From Sinimarinibacterium sp. NLF-5-8 (GTDB lineage Bacteria > Pseudomonadota > Gammaproteobacteria > Nevskiales > Nevskiaceae): a DNA stretch of 64,000 bases. Below, piece by piece: positions 8,842 to 17,363 of the stretch (the first letter of the stretch is position 1; each line of letters begins with the position of its first letter). The notes beneath the pieces were generated by a model. That model had not been told where the DNA came from. It saw only the letters and a program-made list of their open reading frames with translations, and did no database searches. The position numbers were made by a program, and so were the translations under genes. The stretch is from assembly GCF_010092425.1 (NCBI RefSeq), contig NZ_CP048030.1, positions 1,933,501-1,997,500 of the forward strand, given 5' to 3'.

Positions 8842-10122
8842 TCAGGCGTCGGAAGGCCCCCCGAAGGCTTCGGCGCTGGCCTGCGCATACCAGGCGTAGG
8901 CCAGCGCCGCTTCGCGCGCGCGGATCGCATCGCTGGCATCGCTGGCACTGACGCCGGAGGACACGCTGTTCAGGCGTCCGCCCAGCGCGCGATAGCTGGC
9001 GCTGACGCTGACGGCGCGGTCGGGCGCCATCAAACTAAAACAGGTGTTCATCAGCAGACCTTGCGGTGGCGCTTCGCCGCGCAATGAGGCGATGACGCCA
9101 AGCGCCGTCAGCCGTGCTTGCGCAGCGGCAGAAAACGCCGATTTGGGCATCGGCTCGGCCAGGCTGGCATCACCAATCACATAAACGCCGGGCGCGCGCG
9201 TGGATTCAAAGCTGGACAACTGCACCGGACACCAGCCGCTGCCATCCGCCAAGCCGGTGTCCTGGGCAAATCCGGCAGCCTGCTGCGGCGGGATCAGGCT
9301 GATCAGATCGGCACGAATCTTTTCGCCGCTGGCCAGCGTGACCTGCTGCTGCTGAACGTCCACCGCCAGCACCTCACCGCCCTGCGCGCGCGGCACCCAT
9401 TCGATGACGCCGGGGTACAGACGCGCCCATTCGGCCTGCATCGCAGCGCGTTTGGTGAAGTCATCCTTGCCATCAACGATCAGGATTCGCGCGCGTCTGA
9501 TGTTGCGCTGCCTGAGCTGCCAGGCGATCAGCGCCGCACGTTCATAAGGCCCGGGCGGACAGCGATACGCACCCGCTGGCGGCGCAATGACCACGGTGGC
9601 GCCGTCCTCCAGTGCCGCCACGCGCGCACGCAGTATTTCAACCTGGGCATCTCCCAACCACGCATGTGGCACGCGCGCGCTGTTGTCGGCCGTCAATCCG
9701 TCAATCTCGGCGTACCGCATCTGCACCCCGGGCGACACGACGATGCGATCAGCCCGCAGGCGCACGCCATCGGCCAGGTGCAACACCAATGGGTCGGTCT
9801 CCAATGCGCGCGCGCGCTGGCCGACGAGGCGGATGCCCTCGACATGCGGCGGCGTGCGGCGAACACGATCCAGTGCCCAGCCACCGGCCACGGCCAGATT
9901 GCTCATCGGGCCGGTGTAAAACTGCGCGCGCGGCTCGATCAATGTGATCTTGAGCTGCGGCGCAAACCGGCGCAGCGTTTGTGCGCACACCGCCCCGCCA
10001 AAGCCACCGCCGACGATCGCCACATGCCCCTTGAGCGCCGGGCGTGCGCGCGCGCCCAGTGGCCATAAACCGGCGCCGGCCAGGGCCGCCAGTAACGCGC
10101 GCCGCCGACGGTCGATGTTCAT
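8842..10122 (-). CDS. Flavocytochrome c sulfide dehydrogenase flavoprotein subunit-like (FccB family)
   Basis: A 426-aa FAD-dependent oxidoreductase. The N-terminus MNIDRRRRALLAALAG carries a twin-arginine-like export signal, followed by the dinucleotide-binding loop VAIVGGGFGGAVCA. CPPGPYERA and the C-terminal GDASLAEPMPKSAFSA segment fit the FccB/sulfide:quinone reductase fold. ATG 10122 overlaps the stop of the cytochrome gene (ATGA), so the two are coupled, as in fccAB. Known FccAB oxidises sulfide in the periplasm and passes electrons to cytochrome c. Whether the substrate here is sulfide is inferred from family and partner. Confidence 0.82.
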   Translation of the reverse strand: MNIDRRRRALLAALAGAGLWPLGARARPALKGHVAIVGGGFGGAVCAQTLRRFAPQLKITLIEPRAQFYTGPMSNLAVAGGWALDRVRRTPPHVEGIRLVGQRARALETDPLVLHLADGVRLRADRIVVSPGVQMRYAEIDGLTADNSARVPHAWLGDAQVEILRARVAALEDGATVVIAPPAGAYRCPPGPYERAALIAWQLRQRNIRRARILIVDGKDDFTKRAAMQAEWARLYPGVIEWVPRAQGGEVLAVDVQQQQVTLASGEKIRADLISLIPPQQAAGFAQDTGLADGSGWCPVQLSSFESTRAPGVYVIGDASLAEPMPKSAFSAAAQARLTALGVIASLRGEAPPQGLLMNTCFSLMAPDRAVSVSASYRALGGRLNSVSSGVSASDASDAIRAREAALAYAWYAQASAEAFGGPSDA

Positions 10123-10433
10123 CGCGGCGTGCAGGCGTAGTGCGCAACGAGCCGGGCAAGGTCGGCATCGCTCAATCCCTTGAGCAGGCGCGGCATCAAC
10201 AAGGCGGCATCGTCGCTTTGGCGCAGCTGCAACAGCCGCGCGCGCATTTTTTCGGAATCGATTGCGGACAAATCCGACATCGGCGCAGCGCCTGCGGCAC
10301 CGGCGTGGTGACACCCTTCGCAGCCCACCACCAGCGCCGGATCAGGTACACATTGCGCAGCAAAAAGACGTGGGCTGAGCAGCAACAGCCCAGCCAGCAC
10401 GCGCCTTCCGATGTGCGCGCGGGTCAAGGTCAT
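10119..10433 (-). CDS. Small exported c-type cytochrome, partner of FccB-like flavoprotein
   Basis: A 104-aa protein with a signal peptide ending near LFAAQC and one heme c motif CEGCH at residues 38-42. Met80 (in LLMPRLLKG) is a candidate sixth ligand. ATG 10433 has AGGAG upstream. The gene overlaps the following FAD protein by ATGA, the arrangement expected for the cytochrome subunit of flavocytochrome c, although most FccA proteins known to me are diheme and this one has only a single CxxCH. Confidence 0.85.
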   Translation of the reverse strand: MTLTRAHIGRRVLAGLLLLSPRLFAAQCVPDPALVVGCEGCHHAGAAGAAPMSDLSAIDSEKMRARLLQLRQSDDAALLMPRLLKGLSDADLARLVAHYACTPR

Positions 10434-10512
10434 GAGGCGCTCCTGAACGGGTGGATGCACCACTGTAATCAGCCCCGCGCGCGCGCTTCAATCGGCACGA
10501 GTCCGGGCACTG

Positions 10513-10929
10513 TCACGGCGTTGACACAGTCTGCGCGCCGGCCTCTGCATCCGGCGGGTCGGGCTTGTTTGCCGGTGCCTGCGGCTGCGGATTTTTCAGC
10601 TCCGGCGGCAACATCCATTCGGCGAGGTCGTAACCGCCCTGGCTCATCAGCTTGCACAGCCCGGCAAGTTGTTTGGCATTGCCCTGGGTGCCAAGCACGC
10701 TGCCGGGACGGGCGACCAACACGCTGAGCCGTTCGAGCATCCGGCCACGGTCGGTGATCATGTTGCCGCTGGCGGGTTTGCTCGATGCCCATTTTTGCGC
10801 CTGGATAAAGTCCTGGGTGGACGTCACCAGCGCGCCGCCACCGTCGATGACCAATTGCACGATGTCACCTTGACGCATGACGCGCATCCGGCTCACTGCC
10901 GACTCAAACAGACTCAATGTGCGGGCCAT
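10513..10929 (-). CDS. Conserved protein of unknown function, 138 aa
   Basis: ATG 10929 has GAGGA eight bases upstream and follows the MBL-fold lipoprotein gene by 11 bp, so it is probably cotranscribed. The N-terminal two thirds (MARTLSLFESAVSRMRVMRQ...) looks globular and is predicted mixed alpha/beta; the tail from about residue 110 is Pro/Ala-rich (QPQAPANKPDPPDAEAG). No signal peptide, membrane helix or catalytic motif is visible, and I do not recognise the family. Genes on both sides concern exported redox or hydrolase functions. Confidence 0.7.
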   Translation of the reverse strand: MARTLSLFESAVSRMRVMRQGDIVQLVIDGGGALVTSTQDFIQAQKWASSKPASGNMITDRGRMLERLSVLVARPGSVLGTQGNAKQLAGLCKLMSQGGYDLAEWMLPPELKNPQPQAPANKPDPPDAEAGAQTVSTP

Positions 10930-10940
10930 CGGCAGTGTCC

Positions 10941-12170
10941 TCAAACGTTTTGGGCAGGATCGCAGCGGGAACCGGGCGGCGGGATTTTCCAGCGCGGATC
11001 GTCCACGGCATAAACGCGCGCGCGCAGATAGTCTTGCGGATCGCGCAGGTAATCCAGCTCTGGCGGGTAGACCAGCGTCGCCAGCGCGGCACGCCATTGC
11101 CCCTCATAGGCGGCTGCGCCACCGCCGAGCAGCGGCAGCCAGGCATCGTGGTGATTGGGCAGGGTCACATGTGGCCGCACAACATCCACATAGGCCAAAG
11201 GATCGCGCAGCCCGCTGGTGAGCAGACCAAAGCCCACCAGCGCGCCGAGTTGCACATCCACACAACCGGGCAAATCGGCAAACGCCTGCCGCATCCGCTG
11301 CGCGGTGGCGTTGTCTTCGCCCAAGGCGCCTGCGGAGTCGTGCCACAACAGTGAAAAATCCCCGATGCGCAGGTGATAGGCCCAGGTGCCGCCCTGCGGC
11401 TCACCGACGCCGCCGTCATCCGCCAGGCTGCCCAAAAACCGCAGGGTGACGCGGGGGTCGGTATTCAGATGCTGGAGGTAGCTGAGCACTTCCGGCACAT
11501 ACAGCAGCGGTCGCCCACCCGCCAGCAAATCGCCGGGATCGGCCGCCGAATGCAGGTGCTGAATCACCGTGATCGGCGGCATGTCCGACCAGAGTTGAAT
11601 CTGCTGCACGCTGCCGGCGCCGGGCGTGTTTTGGTTGCCCAGCGACACGCAGGCAAAGTTTTGTGCATTTTCAACCTGCTGCGCGCGCTCGCGCGCCTTG
11701 GCACACACGCTGTCGCCGCCCACCAGCACCGCGCCACTGCGCGCGGCGATCTCACCCGCGTCAGCCGCATGATCAAAGTGACCGTGGCCGATCAGAATCG
11801 CCTCGGGTTTGAGATCGGCCAGCTGCGCGCGCGTGATCGGCACATAACCGGCCTGAATGCCGATCGGCTCCCAGGCATCCAGCAAAAACAGATGCCCGCC
11901 CATCGACGCAATAAAGCTGGAAACGCCCACCCACCACAGCTTGACCGCGCGCGGATCGGTGGGATCGGCACCCAACAGCTGCTCACGCAATGCCTGCACC
12001 TCGGGCGCAGGCACCGGGGCGAGCGGCAGGGGTTGCCAATGGGCAATGTCCCCATCTGCGCGCGCACGCTCTGGTTGATCTACCGCCGGTAGCGTTGACT
12101 CTCCGCAGCCGCCGAGCATCATCAGCAGGGCGACAAACCAGCCCGCACGTTTACTTTGTTTCATCACCAT
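10941..12170 (-). CDS. MBL-fold metallohydrolase lipoprotein
   Basis: A 409-aa protein. The N-terminal segment MKQSKRAGWFVALLMMLGGC has a lipobox (LGGC), indicating a lipid-anchored envelope protein. GHGHFDHA near residue 130 is the HxHxDH di-metal motif of the metallo-beta-lactamase superfamily, and later His residues (DVVRPHVTLPNHHDAW) can complete the site. It belongs to the broad hydrolase branch (UlaG/lactonase-like), not to beta-lactamases. AAGGA precedes the ATG pair at 12170/12164; either start keeps the signal. It heads a run of minus-strand genes ending in the flavocytochrome pair. The substrate is unknown. Confidence 0.82.
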   Translation of the reverse strand: MVMKQSKRAGWFVALLMMLGGCGESTLPAVDQPERARADGDIAHWQPLPLAPVPAPEVQALREQLLGADPTDPRAVKLWWVGVSSFIASMGGHLFLLDAWEPIGIQAGYVPITRAQLADLKPEAILIGHGHFDHAADAGEIAARSGAVLVGGDSVCAKARERAQQVENAQNFACVSLGNQNTPGAGSVQQIQLWSDMPPITVIQHLHSAADPGDLLAGGRPLLYVPEVLSYLQHLNTDPRVTLRFLGSLADDGGVGEPQGGTWAYHLRIGDFSLLWHDSAGALGEDNATAQRMRQAFADLPGCVDVQLGALVGFGLLTSGLRDPLAYVDVVRPHVTLPNHHDAWLPLLGGGAAAYEGQWRAALATLVYPPELDYLRDPQDYLRARVYAVDDPRWKIPPPGSRCDPAQNV

Positions 12171-12190
12171 CTCGTCCTTGGCACGCTCAT

Positions 12191-12228
12191 AAAAAAAGCA
12201 GCAACCCGCGCGCGCGAATTGCTGCTTT
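12191..12228 (-). terminator. Rho-independent terminator after kstD
   Basis: On the minus strand a 10-bp stem AAAGCAGCAA / TTGCTGCTTT encloses a GC-rich loop and is followed by a run of seven T. It lies about 20 bp after the kstD stop codon. Confidence 0.8.
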
Positions 12229-12247
12229 GAATACCGCAGATGGCCGC

Positions 12248-13942
12248 TTAAGCCGCGCCAGCCATATCACGCACAGCAATGTAACCAAACACCATCGCCG
12301 GGCCCAGCGTGGAGCCCGCACCGGCGTAGGTGTTGCCCATCACCGCCGAGGAGGTGTTGCCAATGGCGTACAAACCGGCGATGGCCTGGCCGTCTTCACG
12401 CAGCACGCGCGCGCGCTCATCCACATCCAGCCCGCCTTTGGTGCCGATTTCGCCCGGCCACATCGGCACGGCGTAGAACGGTGCTTTTTCAATCGGTCCC
12501 AAGCAGGTGTTGGGCTTGACGCTGGGATCGCTGTAGTAGGTGTCGATCGCGGTTTCGCCTTTGTGGAACTCGGTATCGACGCCGGTTTTGGCAAAGCCGT
12601 TCATTTTTTCAACGGTTTTGAGCAGGTTGGCGGTATCCACGCCGATTTTTTGCGACAGGGCTTCGAGCGTATCGGCACGGTAGTAAACCTTATCCAGCCA
12701 GTCTTTGGGCAGGCGGCTGTCGGGTTCGAGCTGACCGGGCAGGAAGATACCCATCGGGTATTTGTAGCGGAAGGTGGCGTCAAAAATCAGCCAAGCAGGG
12801 ATGCAGCCGTTGCCTTTGGCGTGATCTTCGTACATGGCGTTGCGAAAATCGGGGTAGGACGCGGCTTCGTTGGCAAAACGCAAACCCTTGGCGTTGACGG
12901 CGACGCAGCCTGGCATACCGCGCTCAATAAACAGGGTGATTTGCTGTTTGGCGCCGGGTTTTTTCACCGTGGGGGAGCCCCACACCCAGTCCATGCCTTT
13001 CAAGCGCGCGCCCAGCGCTTGTCCGGCGCGGATGCCGTCACCGTGGTTGATCGGCGGCGCTGCCGTCCATTCCACTTGCGTCGGCGTGTGCAGATATTGC
13101 TCACGCATTTGCTGATTGGATTCAAAGCCGCCGCTGGCCAGCACCACGCCGCGATGGGCTTTGTAGCGCAGCTGCTTGCCGTTTTGATTGACAACGATGC
13201 CGACCACGCGACCGTCTTCTTCAATCAGCGATTCCATGCCGGTGTTGAGCTGTAGCGGCACGTTGTTTTGCAGCATGGCGTAGCGCAGCGCCGAAACCAT
13301 GCCCTGACCGAGCACTTGGCGGCGGTCGCGCTTGGTTTTGAGACGCCAGCCAAAGTCAAAAAAGTATTTGCAAACCAGCCGGATAAACAGCCAAATCCAA
13401 CCCGGCCCGCGCGAGAACAGCGTGTGCGCTTCGACCTGATCCATGGCGATGCGCCCCATCAACTGGGTGCCGGCAAAGGCCGCGCGCTGGTTGTCAAACT
13501 CATCGCCCAGCCGCTTGGCGTCAAACGCCACCGGCTGCATCGAGCGAAAGCCCTCTTTGCCGCCCGGACGGTTGGGATAGTAGTCGGGATATTTGGGGAC
13601 GTTGCTGTAGCGGATGCCAAACTTTTGCGCCAGAAAACGCAGCATTTCCGGGCCGTTTTTCAGGTAAGCCTCAATCCGTGATTGCGGTACGGCGTCGCCA
13701 ATCACATCTTTGAGGTAGGTCAGCGCTTCGTCATAGGAGTCGCTGCCGCCGGTTTTGGCGATGTCGTCATTGCAGGGAATCCAGATCCCGCCGCCGGAGA
13801 CGGCGCTGGTGCCGCCGTATTTGTCTGATTTTTCAACCACCACCGCGCGCAGGCCGTGGCCTTGCGCGGTGACTGCGGTGGTCAGGCCACCGCCGCCGGA
13901 GCCGACGACGATGACGTCATATTCTTGATCCCACTGTGCCAT
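12248..13942 (-). CDS. kstD: 3-ketosteroid delta1-dehydrogenase (KstD family)
   Basis: A 564-aa cytoplasmic flavoprotein that introduces the C1-C2 double bond into 3-ketosteroid ring A. The N-terminal VIVVGSGGGGLTTAV is the FAD-binding loop, and EKSDKYGGTSAVSGGG is the family's second FAD contact. The C-terminal GLYAIGNTSSAVMGNTYAGAGSTLGPA contains the Tyr and Gly of the active-site segment seen in characterised KstD. ATG 13942 follows GAGAAAG; an upstream start at 13972 has no such site. It sits 111 bp after the hsaA-like gene on the same strand and ends at a terminator, suggesting a two-gene transcript. Substrate specificity (testosterone-, cholate- or cholesterol-derived) cannot be read. 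Confidence 0.85.
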   Translation of the reverse strand: MAQWDQEYDVIVVGSGGGGLTTAVTAQGHGLRAVVVEKSDKYGGTSAVSGGGIWIPCNDDIAKTGGSDSYDEALTYLKDVIGDAVPQSRIEAYLKNGPEMLRFLAQKFGIRYSNVPKYPDYYPNRPGGKEGFRSMQPVAFDAKRLGDEFDNQRAAFAGTQLMGRIAMDQVEAHTLFSRGPGWIWLFIRLVCKYFFDFGWRLKTKRDRRQVLGQGMVSALRYAMLQNNVPLQLNTGMESLIEEDGRVVGIVVNQNGKQLRYKAHRGVVLASGGFESNQQMREQYLHTPTQVEWTAAPPINHGDGIRAGQALGARLKGMDWVWGSPTVKKPGAKQQITLFIERGMPGCVAVNAKGLRFANEAASYPDFRNAMYEDHAKGNGCIPAWLIFDATFRYKYPMGIFLPGQLEPDSRLPKDWLDKVYYRADTLEALSQKIGVDTANLLKTVEKMNGFAKTGVDTEFHKGETAIDTYYSDPSVKPNTCLGPIEKAPFYAVPMWPGEIGTKGGLDVDERARVLREDGQAIAGLYAIGNTSSAVMGNTYAGAGSTLGPAMVFGYIAVRDMAGAA

Positions 13943-14053
13943 GTTCTTTCTCGCGATTTGAGCGTCCAACAAAAACGGCGGCGCGAGGCCGATAAAGCGC
14001 GCGCGCCGCCGTGATCTATCTTGAGTAACTGCAAAAACTAAAAAGCGCGCGCC

Positions 14054-15226
14054 TTACAGGAACACGTCGGTGTTGTCGCGGCCTAAAACCACGCTGCCGT
14101 AGTTGCGGCCAAACTGGTCGGGGTTGTTGGCGTAGTGACCGCGCGCAGCATAGATATCGAGCAGATAACGATGCAGCGGGAAGTCGGTGAAAATGCCGCG
14201 ACCGCCGCAGGCGGAGAACAGGGCATAAGCGTGCTGGGCGCAACGATCCACCACCTGCGCAGCCTGGGCGCGGAAATGCACACGCTCGGTCATATCCGTT
14301 AACGCTTCACCGGCGCGAATCTTGCCCATCAGCACATCAAAGTTGCGGTGCAACACCAGCTTCATTTCATCCACCGCCATTGCGGCTTCTGCCACGGCTT
14401 TTTGCGCCGGCGGCTGTTCCGAGGTTTTGTTGCCCATGTCGCCCACGCGCACCTTGGCGAAGTCGATAAAGGTATCCAGCGCGCCTTGCAGGCCGCCAAT
14501 CGCGGCGGACGACACCGCGCGCACAAAAATCTGCCCAAACGGCAGCTTGTACAGATCGGCGGTAAAGGTGGCGTTGCCAGGGCTGTTGCAGGTGAAGCCG
14601 TCAATGCCCTTGTGGGTGCGGTATTCCGGCACAAATGCGTCCTTGACGACGATGTCCTTGGAGCCGGTGCCTTTCAAGCCCATCACATGCCAGGTATCGA
14701 CGATCTCGTAATCGCTCTTGGGCAGCAAAAAGGTGCGGTATTCCGGCGGCTGGCCTTCTTTGAAGATCAGCCCGCCGAGGAAAATCCAGTCGGCGTGATC
14801 GCAGCCGCTGGAAAAGCCCCAGCGACCGGAGAACTGGAAGCCGCCATCGACCACCTTGACCTGCCCTTTGGGCATGTAGGTAGAGGCGATGCGGGTGTTG
14901 CTGTCCTTGCCAAATACATCTTCAGCCGCGCGCGGGTCAAACAGGGCGATCTGCCAGTTGTGCACGCCAATCACGCCATAAATCCAGGCGGTGGACATGC
15001 AGCCTTCGGCCAGCGTCATGCAGACGTCGTAAAACACCTGCGGGTCCATTTCGTAACCGCCGTATTTTTTCGGTTGCAGCACGCGGAAAAACCCCGCGTC
15101 CTGCATTTCCTGGACGGTGATATCCGGCACTTTGCGATCCGCATTGCACTGCTCGGCGCGTTCTTTAAGACGCGGCACCATATCGCGTGCGCGCTGAACC
15201 AGAATCTCGGGTGTAACGTCGGTCAT
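14054..15226 (-). CDS. hsaA: Acyl-CoA dehydrogenase-fold flavin monooxygenase, HsaA-like 3-hydroxy-9,10-seco-steroid 4-hydroxylase
   Basis: A 390-aa group D flavin monooxygenase. Such oxygenases use reduced flavin supplied by a separate reductase; HsaA/TesA2 hydroxylates the A-ring phenol of the 9,10-seco intermediate. Supporting stretches are QPKKYGGYEMDPQVFYDV near the N-terminus, SGCDHADW in the flavin region and GRGIFTDFPLHRYLLDI near the C-terminus. It neighbours kstD, kshA and a ketosteroid isomerase. No reductase gene (hsaB) is nearby, so the electron donor must be encoded elsewhere. Another phenol hydroxylase of the same family is the main alternative. Confidence 0.75.
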   Translation of the reverse strand: MTDVTPEILVQRARDMVPRLKERAEQCNADRKVPDITVQEMQDAGFFRVLQPKKYGGYEMDPQVFYDVCMTLAEGCMSTAWIYGVIGVHNWQIALFDPRAAEDVFGKDSNTRIASTYMPKGQVKVVDGGFQFSGRWGFSSGCDHADWIFLGGLIFKEGQPPEYRTFLLPKSDYEIVDTWHVMGLKGTGSKDIVVKDAFVPEYRTHKGIDGFTCNSPGNATFTADLYKLPFGQIFVRAVSSAAIGGLQGALDTFIDFAKVRVGDMGNKTSEQPPAQKAVAEAAMAVDEMKLVLHRNFDVLMGKIRAGEALTDMTERVHFRAQAAQVVDRCAQHAYALFSACGGRGIFTDFPLHRYLLDIYAARGHYANNPDQFGRNYGSVVLGRDNTDVFL

Positions 15227-15512
15227 GGGTGTCTCCGTATACCGTTTTTACTAACAAAAAGAATGACCGCACGCTTAAAGCCTCGGTGCGGCAACGTTGA
15301 TTCATCTTGCCGTGAGTTTTCACACAAAACCCCGTGCGCGGTCATCATCCAAAGCAATGAGCCATACACAGGTCGGCACTTGCGTTCACGCAAATGGGTG
15401 ATGCCAAGGCTGGGCACGCTCACCAAACTCCCTGATCAAGGCGTGGGCTTTTTTCGCGCACTCATCGTTTATCAGATAACACCTGCGTCTCGTGCAGGCG
15501 GAGCATTCCACC
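15227..15512. promoter_or_regulatory. Divergent promoter region between hsaA-like and kshA genes
   Basis: This 286-bp spacer carries promoters for both directions. It contains the palindrome TTGCGTTCACGCAA at 15380-15393 (six-base arms, two-base centre) and an inverted repeat CCGCAC/GTGCGG near 15269-15292. Either could bind a regulator; no direct match to a known site. Confidence 0.4.
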
Positions 15513-16595
15513 ATGGCAACAACCCAAGAGTACGGCTTAGGCGAGTTCACCTACCCTCGCGGCTGGTTCATGATCGCCGAAAGTTCAAAAGTGACCAGCA
15601 CCCCGCAAGGCGTGAAGTTCTTTGGTCAGGAGTTTGCCCTGTATCGCGGCAAGGCCAGCGGCAAAGTGATTTTGCTCGATGCCTATTGCCCGCACATGGG
15701 CACCCATATCGGGCGCAACACCACCTCTTATGTGGCACAAGACGGCGCGGTAGAAGACGACAACATCCGCTGTCCCTACCACGCCTGGCGCTTTGGCCCG
15801 GATGGCAAGTGCAACGAAATCCCCTATTCCTGCGGGCCGATTCCGCCGGCCGCCAAAGTGCGCTCGTGGAAGGTTGAAGAGCGCATGGGCGTGGTTTATG
15901 TGTGGTACGACGCAGAAGGCGGCGAACCGGATTACGAAGTGCCCAACATCGTCGAGGCCGGTCTGCCCAACTGGGTGCCGATGCGCTTTGACGATCTGGG
16001 TGAGCTCAACAGCCACCAGCAGGAAATCGTCGATAACATCACCGATGCTGCGCACTTTGGCCCGATCCACGGCTCGATCACCCAATACTTTGAAAACGAG
16101 TTCAGAGGCCAATACGCCATCCAGCGCATGGGCGGCGGTCACCGCACGCTGACCACCAGCGACGGCCCGATGCTGGAAACCGTGGCCACCTATCACGGCC
16201 CCAGCATCCTGATCACGCACATGATCGGCACCCACGAAACCTATATGTACATTGCCCACACGCCGATCGAAGACGGCAAGGTACAGGTGTGGCACGGCCT
16301 GCTGGTGAAGTCCCCCAACCACACCGACAAGTACACCGAAGAAGACGTTGCCATCGCGCGCGCCTATCAAGAGGTGGCACTGGCCGCGTTTGCCCAGGAC
16401 TTTGAAGCCTGGACCCACAAACGCCCCAACACCAAAGGCATGTATGTGCTCGGTGACGGCCCGTTCCTCAAACAGCGCCAGTGGTACAAGCAGTTTTACA
16501 ACCCGCGCGCCCAGCGTGATGAAATCACCAAGGGCGTGGATGGCATCTACCACGTCCGTGGACTGGAAGCCGCGCCCAAAAAAGAAGCCGCCTGA
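15513..16595 (+). CDS. kshA: 3-ketosteroid 9-alpha-monooxygenase, oxygenase component (Rieske)
   Basis: A 360-aa Rieske non-heme iron oxygenase. The [2Fe-2S] ligands are Cys59, His61, Cys87 and His90 (CPH and CPYH). The mononuclear iron site is NITDAAHFGPIHG, with His181 and His186 and Asp178 as the electron bridge, close to the KshA NVTDMAHF-type motif. KshA hydroxylates C9, which with KstD opens ring B. ATG 15513 is used because it follows a GGCGGAG site; the start at 15492 adds seven residues without support. The gene is divergent from the hsaA-like gene and ends at a strong terminator. The KshB reductase is not in the window. Confidence 0.87.
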   Translation: MATTQEYGLGEFTYPRGWFMIAESSKVTSTPQGVKFFGQEFALYRGKASGKVILLDAYCPHMGTHIGRNTTSYVAQDGAVEDDNIRCPYHAWRFGPDGKCNEIPYSCGPIPPAAKVRSWKVEERMGVVYVWYDAEGGEPDYEVPNIVEAGLPNWVPMRFDDLGELNSHQQEIVDNITDAAHFGPIHGSITQYFENEFRGQYAIQRMGGGHRTLTTSDGPMLETVATYHGPSILITHMIGTHETYMYIAHTPIEDGKVQVWHGLLVKSPNHTDKYTEEDVAIARAYQEVALAAFAQDFEAWTHKRPNTKGMYVLGDGPFLKQRQWYKQFYNPRAQRDEITKGVDGIYHVRGLEAAPKKEAA

Positions 16596-16620
16596 GCGCG
16601 CGCCGACTTGAGCTTCAAAC

Positions 16621-16652
16621 AAAAAACCGCTGCCTTTGTGCAGCGGTTTTTT
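16621..16652. terminator. Bidirectional rho-independent terminator after kshA
   Basis: Perfect 13-bp inverted repeat AAAAAACCGCTGC / GCAGCGGTTTTTT with a six-base loop. It serves kshA and, read from the other side, the converging isomerase gene. Confidence 0.92.
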
Positions 16653-16708
16653 GTTGTGCCTTGCGCGCGCGGCGTGCCCATCACCCGCGCCTCACGCGCA
16701 AAGCGTCA

Positions 16709-17089
16709 TCACGGTTCCACCACCATATCGGTCTTGCCCCAATACGCCTGCATCGACGCAAACTTGCCGTCTGGGGTAAACGTCATCACGTCGATCACCT
16801 GAATCCGTGCCTTGCCTTCGGGCATGTTCAGATGCACGTTGAACGCCATCGCCGCAGCATTGCCGTGCGAGGCGCGAACCGGCGCGGCCAGCTCCAGCTT
16901 GGCACCCGTGTCCACGGCCATTTTGTAAAACGCGGCAATCGCCGCCTTGCCGCGTTTGACTTCGCTGCCGACCGGGTCTTCTACGGTGGCGTCGTCGGCA
17001 TACAAATCGGCAATCGCCTGCGGATCAGCGCGATTGAAGCCGTCTACATAGGCTTGCATTGCCGCTTTCATCATCAGTTCATCGTTCAC
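16709..17089 (-). CDS. ksi: Delta5-3-ketosteroid isomerase
   Basis: A 126-aa NTF2/SnoaL-fold protein. It moves the 5,6 double bond into conjugation with the 3-keto group. With the GTG start at 17089 the general acid is Tyr14, the catalytic base is Asp38 and the third residue is Asp100, matching Tyr14/Asp38/Asp99 of the Comamonas enzyme; the DDATVEDPVGSE block is nearly identical to that enzyme as I remember it. GGGAG lies eight bases upstream of the GTG. It converges on kshA across the terminator. This is the best-supported steroid enzyme in the window. Confidence 0.92.
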   Translation of the reverse strand: MNDELMMKAAMQAYVDGFNRADPQAIADLYADDATVEDPVGSEVKRGKAAIAAFYKMAVDTGAKLELAAPVRASHGNAAAMAFNVHLNMPEGKARIQVIDVMTFTPDGKFASMQAYWGKTDMVVEP

Positions 17090-17363
17090 AATCCTGGCTC
17101 CCAAAACCCATCAAAACATTGATCCTGCATCATCGACGGGATCGCATTACACTCAACTCCCCCGTCCGGATGAGATTTGCATCAGGTTTTGACACAATAA
17201 CGGAACACGCTTCGCAAATTAAACCAACCTGTCGCTGCCGATCGAAATATCGCAGTGCCATAGCAACATCCAAAGTGCGAATGAAGAGGAATCCCCAGCC
17301 ATGGCTCTCAACAATGCCACCAGCCCCTATACCCCTGCCCGCCGCACGGTAAGGAGAACAACA

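Noticed and set aside
10941-12170. Second beta-lactamase
   Set aside because: It has HxHxDH and other ligands but lacks the Cys221-type and B1 blocks; it belongs to the broad MBL-fold hydrolases.
17105-17300. Shared motif between this region and 7441-7500 (GACGGGATCG)
   Set aside because: The two matches are short, in different contexts, and do not form a consistent dyad; chance similarity is likely.
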